Below, piece by piece: positions 1 through 7,135 of a stretch of 10,468 nt of DNA (positions are counted from its first letter, which is position 1; each line of letters opens with the position of its first letter). The notes below the pieces were generated by a model that did no database searches, was not told the origin of the DNA, and was given only the letters and a program-made list of their open reading frames with translations. Origin of the DNA: Acidiferrobacterales bacterium (GTDB taxonomy: Bacteria; Pseudomonadota; Gammaproteobacteria; Acidiferrobacterales; Sulfurifustaceae); contig WGFP01000205.1 in the NCBI GenBank assembly GCA_015492195.1, positions 1-10,468 of the forward strand, in the 5' to 3' direction. Both the position numbers and the translations under genes were made by a program.

Positions 1-670
1 CCTGGCATAATTCGCGGATAGCCTGAATCACGGTGCGCAATTGTTCGTGCCCGTACATCACGGCGCCCAGCATGACCTCCTCGGCAAGCTCTTTGGCCTC
101 CGATTCCACCATCAGCACCGCGTTTTCCGTGCCGGCCACCACCAAGTCCAGCGCGGACTCCTTAAGCTGGGCGAGGCCCGGATTCAACAGGTAGTTCCCG
201 TCTTTATAACCGACGCGGGCGGCGCCGATCGGCCCGTTGAAAGGCGCACCGGAAAGAGACATGGCGGCCGAGGCGCCGATCATGGAGATGATGTCCGGAT
301 CGATATCGGGATCTATCGATTTTACAGTGATGACGATCTGTACTTCGTTGGTGAAACCGTCGGGGAACAACGGCCGGATGGGGCGATCAATCAGACGGGA
401 GGTGAGGATTTCTTTCTCGGAAGGCCGGCCCTCTCGTTTGAAAAAGCCGCCCGGTATTTTCCCGGCGGCGTAAGTGCGTTCCTGATAATCGACGGTGAGA
501 GGGAAAAAGTCCTTGCCGGGCATGGGTTCCTTCATGGCAACGACCGTGGCAAGCACCACGGTATCGCCCATACCGGCGAGAACGGCGCCGCTTGCCTGGC
601 GCGCGATTTCTCCTGTTTCAAGTGTGATTGTATGCTGACCGTACTGAAAGGATTTCGTAACTTTTGCCAA
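1..670 (-). CDS. pnp: Polyribonucleotide nucleotidyltransferase (PNPase), N-terminal part
   Basis: This is the start of PNPase, the phosphorolytic 3'-to-5' exoribonuclease that degrades mRNA and works in the RNA degradosome. About 223 codons are visible; the gene continues past position 1. The visible part is the first RNase PH-like domain. It opens AKVTKSFQYGQHTITLETG and contains the typical stretches GKDFFPLTVDYQERTYAAG, GGFFKREGRPSEKE and SRLIDRPIRPLFP. The second RNase PH, KH and S1 domains lie outside the window. I place the start at a TTG (668-670): it is followed directly by the conserved AKVTKSF beginning and preceded by GAGGA (678-682) at 7 nt. There is no ATG nearby in frame. The gene follows rpsO after only 19 nt, so it is almost certainly cotranscribed with it. 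Identity is secure from sequence; the TTG start is an inference. Confidence 0.96.
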   Translation of the reverse strand, partial: MAKVTKSFQYGQHTITLETGEIARQASGAVLAGMGDTVVLATVVAMKEPMPGKDFFPLTVDYQERTYAAGKIPGGFFKREGRPSEKEILTSRLIDRPIRPLFPDGFTNEVQIVITVKSIDPDIDPDIISMIGASAAMSLSGAPFNGPIGAARVGYKDGNYLLNPGLAQLKESALDLVVAGTENAVLMVESEAKELAEEVMLGAVMYGHEQLRTVIQAIRELCQ

Positions 671-689
671 AATTTCGTCCTCGATCGTG

Positions 690-959
690 TTACTTGCGCA
701 GACCAAGCCGGTCTATCAGCGCGCGGTACCGATCACTATCTACGTGTTTTAAGTAGTCAAGCAGCTTGCGCCGCTTATTAACCATTTTAAGAAGCCCTAT
801 GCGGGAATGATGGTCCTTGGGGTGAACCTGGAAATGACCGGATAAATCATCAATATGAGCCGACAACAGCGCAACCTGCACCTCGGGCGAGCCGGTGTCA
901 CCCTGGTGGGTCTGATAATCTTTCATGATCTTAGCCTTCTTTTCAGTCGTGAAAGCCAT
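690..959 (-). CDS. rpsO: 30S ribosomal protein S15
   Basis: S15 is a primary 16S rRNA-binding protein of the 30S platform. The protein has 89 residues, the normal length, and is recognisable end to end: TGSPEVQ at 22-28, KDHHSRIGLL at 48-57, RRKLLDYLK at 63-71 and the C-terminal RLGLRK. The ATG at 957-959 is preceded by GAGG (969-972) at 9 nt. Position 54 is Ile (codon ATA), where the family almost always has Arg in the SRRGLL motif. The gene has its own promoter in the truB gap and runs into pnp with 19 nt between them. E. coli S15 represses its own translation through a leader pseudoknot. I see only a weak possible pairing of the leader with the ribosome binding site here, so autoregulation is not shown. 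Confidence 0.98.
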   Translation of the reverse strand: MAFTTEKKAKIMKDYQTHQGDTGSPEVQVALLSAHIDDLSGHFQVHPKDHHSRIGLLKMVNKRRKLLDYLKHVDSDRYRALIDRLGLRK

Positions 960-1016
960 GTCTGCTCACCTCGCACACTTTCGCAAAATTAAAATCTTCG
1001 ATTCGTGAGGGCGCGT

Positions 1017-1045
1017 ATTCTACCTGTGGACACCCTCGCCCTCAA
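1017..1045 (-). promoter_or_regulatory. Predicted sigma70 promoter of rpsO-pnp
   Basis: On the minus strand, TTGAGG (1040-1045) and TAGAAT (1017-1022) are separated by exactly 17 nt, each with one or two mismatches to consensus. The start would be near 1010, giving a leader of about 50 nt before the rpsO ATG. The stretch after the -10 box is ACGCGCC, a GC-rich discriminator of the kind linked to stringent (ppGpp) control of ribosomal genes. The whole 103-nt truB-rpsO gap holds this promoter, the leader and the rpsO ribosome binding site. Prediction from sequence only. Confidence 0.72.
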
Positions 1046-1062
1046 CCTGTTTTACCGATATA

Positions 1063-2028
1063 TCAGGGGTTTCCATGAACGCCCATGAGACGCCGGGGCG
1101 CCACCCGGCCGTCGTCGAGCACCTGCCCCATGCCGAGAAAGCGATTCCTTGCATCATAAAGCCGTACCCAGCCGGGCGGGTGGCTGTGTCTGACCGAAAC
1201 GGCCTGCCCCTGACACAGGTAATGGGTTGCAAGCTGCGTCAGGCGGATGTCCGGCATGTCGCTGACCACCGCGTCAATCGGCAGTAACGCCTCGGTGACC
1301 GCCTCGGACGGCGGCATCTTCCTAAGCGCCTCCAAGGTAAACGCCTGATCGACGTTCAAGTCGCCCACGGACAGGCGGCGCAATTGCGCCACATGCGCCC
1401 CGCAACCAAGCACCTGACCCAGGTCGTGCGCGAGGCTGCGGATATAGGTTCCCTTGGAACAGGCGATCTCAAGCTCTATCTGATCATCATAAAAATCCAG
1501 CAACCGCAGCTCATGCACCAACACCTGTCTGGACTTGCGCTCCACATGCACCCCCGCCCGCGCAAGTTTGTACAACGACTTGCCTTCATGTTTTACGGCC
1601 GAGTACATCGGCGGCACCTGCTCGATCTCCCCCTCGAAGCGCCGCAAGGCCCGTTCAATGTCCCGGCGTTGCACCGTGACGGGACGCACCTCCGTGGTTT
1701 TGCCCTCGCTGTCGTACGTATCAGTGCTTGCCCCCAGCCGGAATACCGTCCAGTAACGTTTGTCGGCATTCAGCAGAAACTGCGAGACCTTGGTCGCCTC
1801 GCCGAAACAAAGCGGCAAAAGACCCGTGGCGATGGGGTCGAGACTGCCGGTGTGGCCCGCCTTGCAGGCGTGCAGCAGGCGTTTGGTGATTTGCAACGCC
1901 TGATTGGAGGTCATCCCCAGGGGCTTGTCCAGCAACAGCACGCCGTCCACCGGATCGCAACGTCGGCGCGCACGGCTTCCCGCGCGTGCCGCTTCCCTGC
2001 CGCCGAAATTATGCACGTGTCTCGCCAC
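1063..2028 (-). CDS. truB: tRNA pseudouridine(55) synthase TruB
   Basis: TruB converts U55 in the T-loop of nearly all tRNAs to pseudouridine and also helps tRNA fold. The catalytic motif GHTGSLDPIATG is present; its Asp is residue 64 from the start chosen here and corresponds to Asp48 of E. coli TruB. The domain entry GVLLLDKPLGMTSNQALQ precedes it, and CSKGTYIRSLAHDLG is further in. A C-terminal PUA-like part runs from about DIRLTQLATHYLCQGQAV to the end (VRLYDARNRFLGMGQV). I chose the GTG at 2026-2028 because GAGGA (2033-2037) lies 4-5 nt upstream, giving 321 residues. A TTG at 2041-2043 would add five residues and overlap the rbfA stop as TTGA, but has a poorer ribosome binding site. Either form has a longer basic N-terminal tail (about 25-30 residues before GVLLLDKP) than usual. 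Translation is probably coupled to rbfA. Confidence 0.95.
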   Translation of the reverse strand: MARHVHNFGGREAARAGSRARRRCDPVDGVLLLDKPLGMTSNQALQITKRLLHACKAGHTGSLDPIATGLLPLCFGEATKVSQFLLNADKRYWTVFRLGASTDTYDSEGKTTEVRPVTVQRRDIERALRRFEGEIEQVPPMYSAVKHEGKSLYKLARAGVHVERKSRQVLVHELRLLDFYDDQIELEIACSKGTYIRSLAHDLGQVLGCGAHVAQLRRLSVGDLNVDQAFTLEALRKMPPSEAVTEALLPIDAVVSDMPDIRLTQLATHYLCQGQAVSVRHSHPPGWVRLYDARNRFLGMGQVLDDGRVAPRRLMGVHGNP

Positions 2029-2039
2029 GCAATCCTCGT

Positions 2040-2408
2040 TCAATCGGTTTTATGGCCTTTGTCTTCCGACAGGGCGCGATCGATCAGGCCGGAAATCCTG
2101 GCCCCTTTCTCGACCGACTCATCGTAGTAAAAACGCAGCTCGGGAACATTGCGCAACACCAGGCGCCGTTTAAGCGCGCGCCGCAAAAATCCCGCGGCGT
2201 GGTTCAGCGCGGCGGTCGTCTCACGCATATCCTCGCTGTTTCCCAACAAGGTGAAATAGATTCTGGCCGATGAAAAATCGGACGACACCTCGGCGCCGGT
2301 CAAGGTGATGGGATGCATCCTGGGATCATCCAGTTCGCGTGGAATCAGCACCGCCAATTCCCGCTTGATCAATTCCGCGACACGACGCGGTCGGTTGGGA
2401 TCTTTCAT
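2040..2408 (-). CDS. rbfA: 30S ribosome-binding factor A
   Basis: RbfA is a small KH-type protein that binds the 30S subunit during late 16S rRNA maturation (5' end processing, cold adaptation). The 122 residues are of normal length and cover the whole family: RRVAELIKRELAVLI near the N-terminus, DPRMHPITLTGAEVSSD, a central SARIYFTLLG strand, and the end helix region RNVPELRFYYDESVEKGARI. The ATG at 2406-2408 is the only sensible start, but no Shine-Dalgarno sequence precedes it; the leader is AT-rich (TTGAATTCAATTTT) and follows a palindromic repeat. Translation may therefore rely on S1 binding or on re-initiation after infB. The stop overlaps or abuts the truB start region. Identity is secure. 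Confidence 0.96.
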   Translation of the reverse strand: MKDPNRPRRVAELIKRELAVLIPRELDDPRMHPITLTGAEVSSDFSSARIYFTLLGNSEDMRETTAALNHAAGFLRRALKRRLVLRNVPELRFYYDESVEKGARISGLIDRALSEDKGHKTD

Positions 2409-2420
2409 AAAATTGAATTC

Positions 2421-2489
2421 AACAGGATTAACAGGATTTTTCTTAAAGTCTTAATCTTGTAAATCCTGAGAAATCCTGTAAATCCTGTC
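2421..2489. repeat. Palindromic ACAGGATT-type intergenic repeat between infB and rbfA
   Basis: The infB-rbfA gap (2409-2492) is almost filled by inverted arms at 2422-2442 and 2468-2488, matching at 19 of 21 positions. Each arm is made of tandem ACAGGATT units, and a third partial CAGGATTT unit lies at 2461-2468. The loop of about 25 nt is AT-rich. A separate 10-bp palindrome, TTGAATTCAA, sits at 2413-2422 next to the rbfA start. From memory, similar ACAGGATTnACAGGATT palindromes occur between genes in many bacterial genomes; I cannot name a family. In the mRNA it would form a long hairpin with no U-tract suited to an intrinsic terminator. Confidence 0.8.
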
Positions 2490-2492
2490 TAT

Positions 2493-4937
2493 TCACAGTG
2501 TTCGGGCAACCTCGACCTTCTCGTAGACCTCGATCTGATCCCCGACCTTCACATCGTTATAACTCTTTACACCAATACCGCACTCCATCCCGGCCTTGAC
2601 CTCCGCCACGTCCTCCTTGAAGCGACGCAGCGATTCAAGCTCGCCCTCGAATATGACGACGTTGTCGCGCAGTACGCGTATCGGCTGGCCGCGTCGCACA
2701 ACGCCTTCCGTTACATGGCAACCGGCGATGGCGCCGATCTTGGGCAAGCGGAAGACCTCGCGCACCTCGGCCATGCCCAGAACCTGTTCCTTGATTTGGG
2801 GCTTGAGCATGCCGCTGATGGCCGCCTTGACTTCATTCACCGCGTCGTAGATGACATTGTAATAATGCAAATCGATGCCGTTGTTTTCTATCAGTTGCTT
2901 GGCGCTGGCGTCGGCGCGCACGTTGAAACCTATGATAATCGCCGACGACGCCACGGCGAGATTCGCGTCCGATTCCGTGATGCCGCCCACCATCCCGTGG
3001 ATCACCTTAACCTTCACCTCATCGTTCGAAAGTTTTTCCAGCGCCTCGGTCAAGGCCTCCACGGAACCCTGTACATCCGCCTTAATAATCAGGTTCAAGG
3101 TTTTGGCCTCCTCGCCCTCCGCCATCTGTTCAAACACGTCCGAGAGCTTGGCGGCCTGACTTTTCGCGAGCTGGATGTCCTTGAATTTGCCCTGGCGGTA
3201 CAGGGCGATCTCACGCGCCTTGCGCTCGCTTTCCACCACCACCGCCTCTTCGCCGGCGTTCGGCACGCCCGAGAGGCCCTGTATCTCCACCGGGATGGAC
3301 GGACCCGCCTCTTTCACCGGCTTGCCGCTTTCGTCCAGCATCGCGCGGATCCGGCCGTATTCGCGTCCGGCGAGAATAATATCCCCCTTGCGCAGGGTGC
3401 CCTGTTGCACCAGAACCGTCGCCACCGGACCGCGTCCCTTGTCCAGACGCGCCTCCACCACCAATCCGGAGGCGGGGGCGTCTTTCACCGCCTTAAGCTC
3501 CAGCACCTCCGCCTGCAGCAACACGGTCTCCAAAAGATCGTCGATGCCCTCGCCGGTCTTCGCCGAAACATTCACGAACATTTCGTTGCCGCCCCATGAC
3601 TCGGGAATGACGCCGTGCTTGGAAAGCTCCTGCTGAACGCGTTCGGGCTGAGCCTCCGGTTTGTCGATTTTGTTGATCGCCACGACCAGCGGAACCTTGG
3701 CGTTGCGGGCGTGATGAATCGCTTCGACGGTCTGCGGCATGACGCCGTCGTCGGCGGCCACCACCAGGATGACCAGATCCGTCGCCTTGGCGCCGCGGGC
3801 GCGCATGGCGGTAAACGCCTCGTGGCCGGGGGTATCCAGAAAGGTTAATACGCCTTTGGGCGTTTCAACGTGATAGGCGCCGATGTGCTGGGTGATGCCG
3901 CCCGCCTCGCCGCTTGCGACCTTGGTCTTGCGGATGTGATCAAGCAGCGAGGTTTTGCCGTGATCGACATGACCCATCACCGTAATCACCGGCGGACGCG
4001 GTTCCGGCTTGCCGGCGGCCTCTTTGACGGGGCTCAGCAACGCCTCGGGATCGCTGGGCTTGGCCTCTTTGGCGACATGCCCCATTTCCTCGACCACGAC
4101 GGCGGCGGTATCCCGGTCCAAAACCTGATTGATGGTCACCATGGTGCCCAGCTGCATCAAGACCTTGATCACTTCGGCGGCCTTGACCGACATCTTCTGG
4201 GCCAGTTCGGCGACGGTGATGGTTTCCGGCAATAAGACCTCATGCACGACCGGCTGTGTCGGCCTCTCGAACGCATGCTGGCCGGACATGCTGGTCACCA
4301 CGGGTTTCCTGTGAGCAAGGCGGGTCTTGCGGCGGATCTTTTTGCCTTCGGCGATGTGCAGCTCGCCGCGTTCGCGCTCTTCAAGTCTTTCAAGACGACC
4401 TTTTTTATGTTTGTCCGGTTTTCCCTTGGCCGGCGTCTTCTTCGGCGCGGGCTTGGCGGGCGGCGCGGGTGCCGGCGTCGTTTCTTGTGCCGGCGCCTCA
4501 GCGGAACGTTCAGCCGGGGCCGGGGCCGTTTCACTCACCGCTTCGGGTGCCGCAGCGGTTTCCGTCTCTTTCGCGGTATCGGCCGCAACCGCCGGCTTGG
4601 CTTCGGCTTCCGGCGGACGATCCTCTTCAATGACGCTGCGTTTCACAAAGGTGCGTTTCTTGCGCACCTCCACCTGCACGGTACGTGTCGGGCCGGTACG
4701 GGAACTCTGTGTAATCTGACTCGTCGACTTGCGCTTGAGCGTGATCTTCTTCTTGGCGGCCCCCTCGCCGGCCTCGTGGTTGCCGCGCAAGAAATTCAAC
4801 AGGGTCAGTTTCTCCTCGTCACTCAGCGTATCGTCGGCCTGCTTGCCGTCGACCCCGGCGGCGATCAATTGGCGCAGCAAGGTCGCCGGCGGAACGCCGA
4901 TCTGTTTGGCAAAGCCTTTGATGGTGGTCTGTGCCAT
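2493..4937 (-). CDS. infB: Translation initiation factor IF-2
   Basis: IF-2 is the GTPase that brings fMet-tRNA to the 30S subunit and promotes subunit joining. The 814 residues show the full proteobacterial layout. An IF2_N domain covers 1-50 (TTIKGFAKQIGV). A basic IF2-associated segment covers about 60-101. An Ala/Pro/Glu/Lys-rich flexible linker runs from about 105 to 210, and a second IF2_N domain covers about 232-288. The G domain has G1 GHVDHGKT at 322-329, G2 GITQHIGA at 347-354, G3 DTPGH at 368-372, G4 NKID at 422-425 and G5 SAK at 458-460. The beta-barrel, IF2 core and C-terminal tRNA-binding domains follow, ending VEVARTL. The protein is somewhat shorter than the 890-residue E. coli form, mainly through a shorter linker. 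Its start lies 17 nt after the nusA stop, with only a weak GGAAG ahead of it. It stops directly before the repeat element. Confidence 0.98.
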   Translation of the reverse strand: MAQTTIKGFAKQIGVPPATLLRQLIAAGVDGKQADDTLSDEEKLTLLNFLRGNHEAGEGAAKKKITLKRKSTSQITQSSRTGPTRTVQVEVRKKRTFVKRSVIEEDRPPEAEAKPAVAADTAKETETAAAPEAVSETAPAPAERSAEAPAQETTPAPAPPAKPAPKKTPAKGKPDKHKKGRLERLEERERGELHIAEGKKIRRKTRLAHRKPVVTSMSGQHAFERPTQPVVHEVLLPETITVAELAQKMSVKAAEVIKVLMQLGTMVTINQVLDRDTAAVVVEEMGHVAKEAKPSDPEALLSPVKEAAGKPEPRPPVITVMGHVDHGKTSLLDHIRKTKVASGEAGGITQHIGAYHVETPKGVLTFLDTPGHEAFTAMRARGAKATDLVILVVAADDGVMPQTVEAIHHARNAKVPLVVAINKIDKPEAQPERVQQELSKHGVIPESWGGNEMFVNVSAKTGEGIDDLLETVLLQAEVLELKAVKDAPASGLVVEARLDKGRGPVATVLVQQGTLRKGDIILAGREYGRIRAMLDESGKPVKEAGPSIPVEIQGLSGVPNAGEEAVVVESERKAREIALYRQGKFKDIQLAKSQAAKLSDVFEQMAEGEEAKTLNLIIKADVQGSVEALTEALEKLSNDEVKVKVIHGMVGGITESDANLAVASSAIIIGFNVRADASAKQLIENNGIDLHYYNVIYDAVNEVKAAISGMLKPQIKEQVLGMAEVREVFRLPKIGAIAGCHVTEGVVRRGQPIRVLRDNVVIFEGELESLRRFKEDVAEVKAGMECGIGVKSYNDVKVGDQIEVYEKVEVARTL

Positions 4938-4954
4938 AAATCGTTCGCTTCCGG

Positions 4955-6454
4955 TCAGGCCTCTTCGCGGTTTTCAAACCAAGGGGCGCGCGCGGTCATG
5001 ATCAACTCCTTGGCGCGATCCTCGGAGATGCCTTCGATCTCCAACAACTCGTCAACGGACTGTTCCGCCAGCCCTTCCATTGTCTTGATGCCGTGACTCG
5101 CCAACAAGTGGGCGGTGTGCTCGTCCATGCCCTGCATCTCGAGCAAATCCTTTTCCGGTTCCGCCATCGTAATCTTCTCTTCCTGGGCAATGGCGCGGGT
5201 CAACAGAAAGTCGCGCGCGCGGTTCCGAAGTTCATCAACCAGTTCTTCATCAAATTCCTCAATCGCCAGCAATTCCTGCTTGGGCACATATGCCACCTCG
5301 TCCAGGTTGTTGAATCCTTCCTGGACCAGGATGGTAGCCACATTTTCGTCCACGTCGAGCTGTTCCATAAAGACCTTGACGGCATTCGCCGTTTCGGCGG
5401 CGCCTTTTTCGCTGGCGGCCTCCTCGGTCATAATATTAAGTTCCCATCCCGTCAGGTCCGATGCCAAACGTACGTTCTGCCCGCCGCGCCCGATGGCCTG
5501 CGACAATTGTTTCTCGTCAACGATGACGTCCATGCTGTGGAGCTCTTCGTCGACCAGGATGGACAACACCTCCGCGGGCGCGAGGGCGTTGATCACAAAT
5601 TGAGCCGGGTTGTCCGACCAGTGAATAATGTCCACGCGCTCGCCGGCCAACTCGTTGGACACGCTCTGCACGCGAGACCCGCGCATGCCCACGCATGCCC
5701 CGATCGGGTCAATGCGCGGATCGCTGGAGCTGACCGCGATCTTGGCGCGCATGCCCGGATCGCGCGACGCACCGTGAATCTGTATCAATCCCTCACCGGC
5801 TTCCGGAACCTCGAGCTTGAACAATTCCACCAGCAGCTGGGGCGCCGTGCGGCTTAAGAACAGCTGCGGCCCCCGCGGCACGGATTTCACGTCTTCCAGC
5901 AACGCGCGCAGGCGGTCCCCGGGGCGCAACCCCTCGCGCGGAATCATGGCCGATTTAGGCAACAGCGCCTCGGCGTTGCCGAGATCCACGATGGCGTCGC
6001 CCCGTTCCAGGCGTTTGACGACGCCGGTAACCATCTCGCCCTTGCGCTCGTGGTACTGGTTGACGATCTGCTCGCGCTCCGCCTCGCGCACCTTCTGCAT
6101 GATGACCTGTTTGGCCGCCTGCGCGGCGATGCGCCCGAACTCAACGGGTTCCAAGGGTTCCTCGATATATCCGCCGACCTCGACATCCGGATCGCGCTTG
6201 CGGGCGTCGCTCAACCTTATCTGACGGTCCGGGAATTCAAGTTCCTCGACCTCGTCTTCCACCACTTCCCAACGGCGAAAGGTGTCGTATTCGCCGGTCT
6301 CATGGTCGATGACGACGCGCGCGTCGATATCGTCTTTATGACGCTTGCGCGTCGCCGTCGCCAGCGCCGCCTCGATCGCTTGAAAGATGATGTCCTTATC
6401 AACGCCCTTCTCGCGCGATACGACGTCCACGATCATCAAAATCTCGTTACCCAT
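4955..6454 (-). CDS. nusA: Transcription termination/antitermination protein NusA
   Basis: NusA binds RNA polymerase and nascent RNA and controls pausing, intrinsic termination and antitermination. The 499 residues match the 495-residue E. coli protein in size and plan. The polymerase-binding N-terminal domain covers about 1-130. An S1 domain starts near 137 (GEMVTGVVKRLERGDAIVDLG). Next are KH1 with GACVGMRGSR at 252-261 and KH2 with AIGRGGQNVR at 320-329. Two acidic helix-hairpin-helix AR repeats follow, from about 360-430 and 440-499. The two AR repeats support gammaproteobacterial origin. The ATG at 6452-6454 has GGGAG (6464-6468) at 9 nt. It lies 46 nt after rimP and 17 nt before infB in one operon. 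Since NusA acts at pauses and terminators, it is a natural candidate for feedback on the leader hairpin before rimP; that is inference. Confidence 0.98.
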   Translation of the reverse strand: MGNEILMIVDVVSREKGVDKDIIFQAIEAALATATRKRHKDDIDARVVIDHETGEYDTFRRWEVVEDEVEELEFPDRQIRLSDARKRDPDVEVGGYIEEPLEPVEFGRIAAQAAKQVIMQKVREAEREQIVNQYHERKGEMVTGVVKRLERGDAIVDLGNAEALLPKSAMIPREGLRPGDRLRALLEDVKSVPRGPQLFLSRTAPQLLVELFKLEVPEAGEGLIQIHGASRDPGMRAKIAVSSSDPRIDPIGACVGMRGSRVQSVSNELAGERVDIIHWSDNPAQFVINALAPAEVLSILVDEELHSMDVIVDEKQLSQAIGRGGQNVRLASDLTGWELNIMTEEAASEKGAAETANAVKVFMEQLDVDENVATILVQEGFNNLDEVAYVPKQELLAIEEFDEELVDELRNRARDFLLTRAIAQEEKITMAEPEKDLLEMQGMDEHTAHLLASHGIKTMEGLAEQSVDELLEIEGISEDRAKELIMTARAPWFENREEA

Positions 6455-6500
6455 AATAAATAACTCCCATCAGGCCCGCCGGCTTCATCCAAACCGCCAT

Positions 6501-6974
6501 TTACAAACGTGGCACCAGCCTTGCCTTGTCGATGTTTTCAAATACCAAATTAAAGCGCTCTTTGTCCCCGCCGGAGGCCGAGTCGGCTTCCACTACCACA
6601 TGGTCGCCGGCAGCCTCCACCAGGCGGCCGGTAAAATTTTTCCGGCCCATGAGCGGTTCCCGCAGCCTGATCTTGACGGTTTCGCCGATGAACCGCCTGA
6701 AATCCTCCGGCGTCACCAGCGGCCGGTCCAGTCCGGGCGACGACACCTCGAGGGTATAGCTGCCGGGCAGCGGGTCCTCGACGTCGAGGATGGCGCTTAA
6801 CTGGTGGCTTACGTCCGCGCAATCGTCGACGCTGACCCCGTGCGGGCCGTCGATATAGACCCGCAGGGTGGCGTGCCGGCCGCTTCCGCTCAGCTCCACA
6901 TCCACCAACTCGAAGCCCAGGGCCCTGGCCCCGGGCTCAAGCAGCCCCCGCAGCTTGGCCCTGTCGCCGTACAT
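6501..6974 (-). CDS. rimP: Ribosome maturation factor RimP
   Basis: RimP is needed for early assembly of the 30S subunit, around the S12 and 16S rRNA body. The 157-residue protein is close to the E. coli length (about 150). It has the alpha/beta N-terminal domain (LLEPGARALGFELVDVELSG, TLRVYIDGPHGVSVDDCADVS) and the conserved YTLEVSSPGLDRPL at 73-86. A C-terminal SH3-like domain from about 95 ends VFENIDKARLVPRL. I chose the ATG at 6972-6974, preceded by AGGA (6984-6987) at 9 nt. The reading frame stays open upstream to 7034, but those 20 residues would be read across the leader terminator hairpin and do not resemble RimP. It is the first gene of the rimP-nusA-infB operon. Confidence 0.96.
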   Translation of the reverse strand: MYGDRAKLRGLLEPGARALGFELVDVELSGSGRHATLRVYIDGPHGVSVDDCADVSHQLSAILDVEDPLPGSYTLEVSSPGLDRPLVTPEDFRRFIGETVKIRLREPLMGRKNFTGRLVEAAGDHVVVEADSASGGDKERFNLVFENIDKARLVPRL

Positions 6975-6990
6975 AACCCATTGTCCTATA

Positions 6991-7017
6991 AAACAAAAGT
7001 GGGCGCGCGGCCCACTT
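6991..7017 (-). terminator. Intrinsic terminator/attenuator in the rimP leader
   Basis: On the minus strand, arms AAGTGGGC (7010-7017) and GCCCACTT (6997-7004) form a perfect 8-bp stem around a 5-nt CGCGC loop. The U-rich run TTGTTTT follows down to 6990. This is a standard Rho-independent terminator placed between the operon promoter and the rimP ribosome binding site. A gammaproteobacterial rimP leader with a Rho-independent terminator at its 3' end is a known Rfam family, and the position fits. A short CCTG/CAGG stem (7035-7048) lies just upstream in the same leader. Part of the operon's transcripts should end here; what controls read-through is not visible. Confidence 0.85.
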
Positions 7018-7053
7018 CTTAACATTCTTACCAACCTGCTTATTCAGGACAAA

Positions 7054-7081
7054 ATTATAAGCCCTTTTGGATAAATCGCAA
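7054..7081 (-). promoter_or_regulatory. Predicted sigma70 promoter of the rimP-nusA-infB operon
   Basis: On the minus strand, TTGCGA (7076-7081) and a perfect TATAAT (7054-7059) are 16 nt apart. The start would be near 7047, giving a leader of about 70 nt that contains the attenuator hairpin and the rimP ribosome binding site. It is divergent from the higBA promoter about 55-110 bp away. Prediction from sequence only. Confidence 0.8.
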
Positions 7082-7135
7082 TCGGCCCGACGAACCCGGC
7101 GGCCCTGATGCCGAAAACACAAAGGCCCCGCAGGT

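Noticed and set aside
41..781. 246-residue open frame on the plus strand over pnp and rpsO
   Set aside because: It is the antisense of pnp and the end of rpsO, both clearly recognised on the minus strand; its product resembles no known protein and has biased, low-complexity composition.
965..1009. Possible S15 autoregulatory fold pairing the rpsO leader with its ribosome binding site
   Set aside because: Only five pairs (CTCAC with GTGAG, 1005-1009 with 965-969) can be found and they do not extend either way; too weak to call.
2715..5096. Long plus-strand open frames across infB and nusA (2715-3599, 3870-4235, 4242-5096)
   Set aside because: All lie antisense to infB or nusA and result from GC-rich codon structure; no ribosome binding sites or family motifs.
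6975..7034. Upstream start of rimP giving 20 extra residues
   Set aside because: The extension is read through the terminator hairpin and does not match RimP; the ATG at 6972-6974 has a well-placed AGGA.
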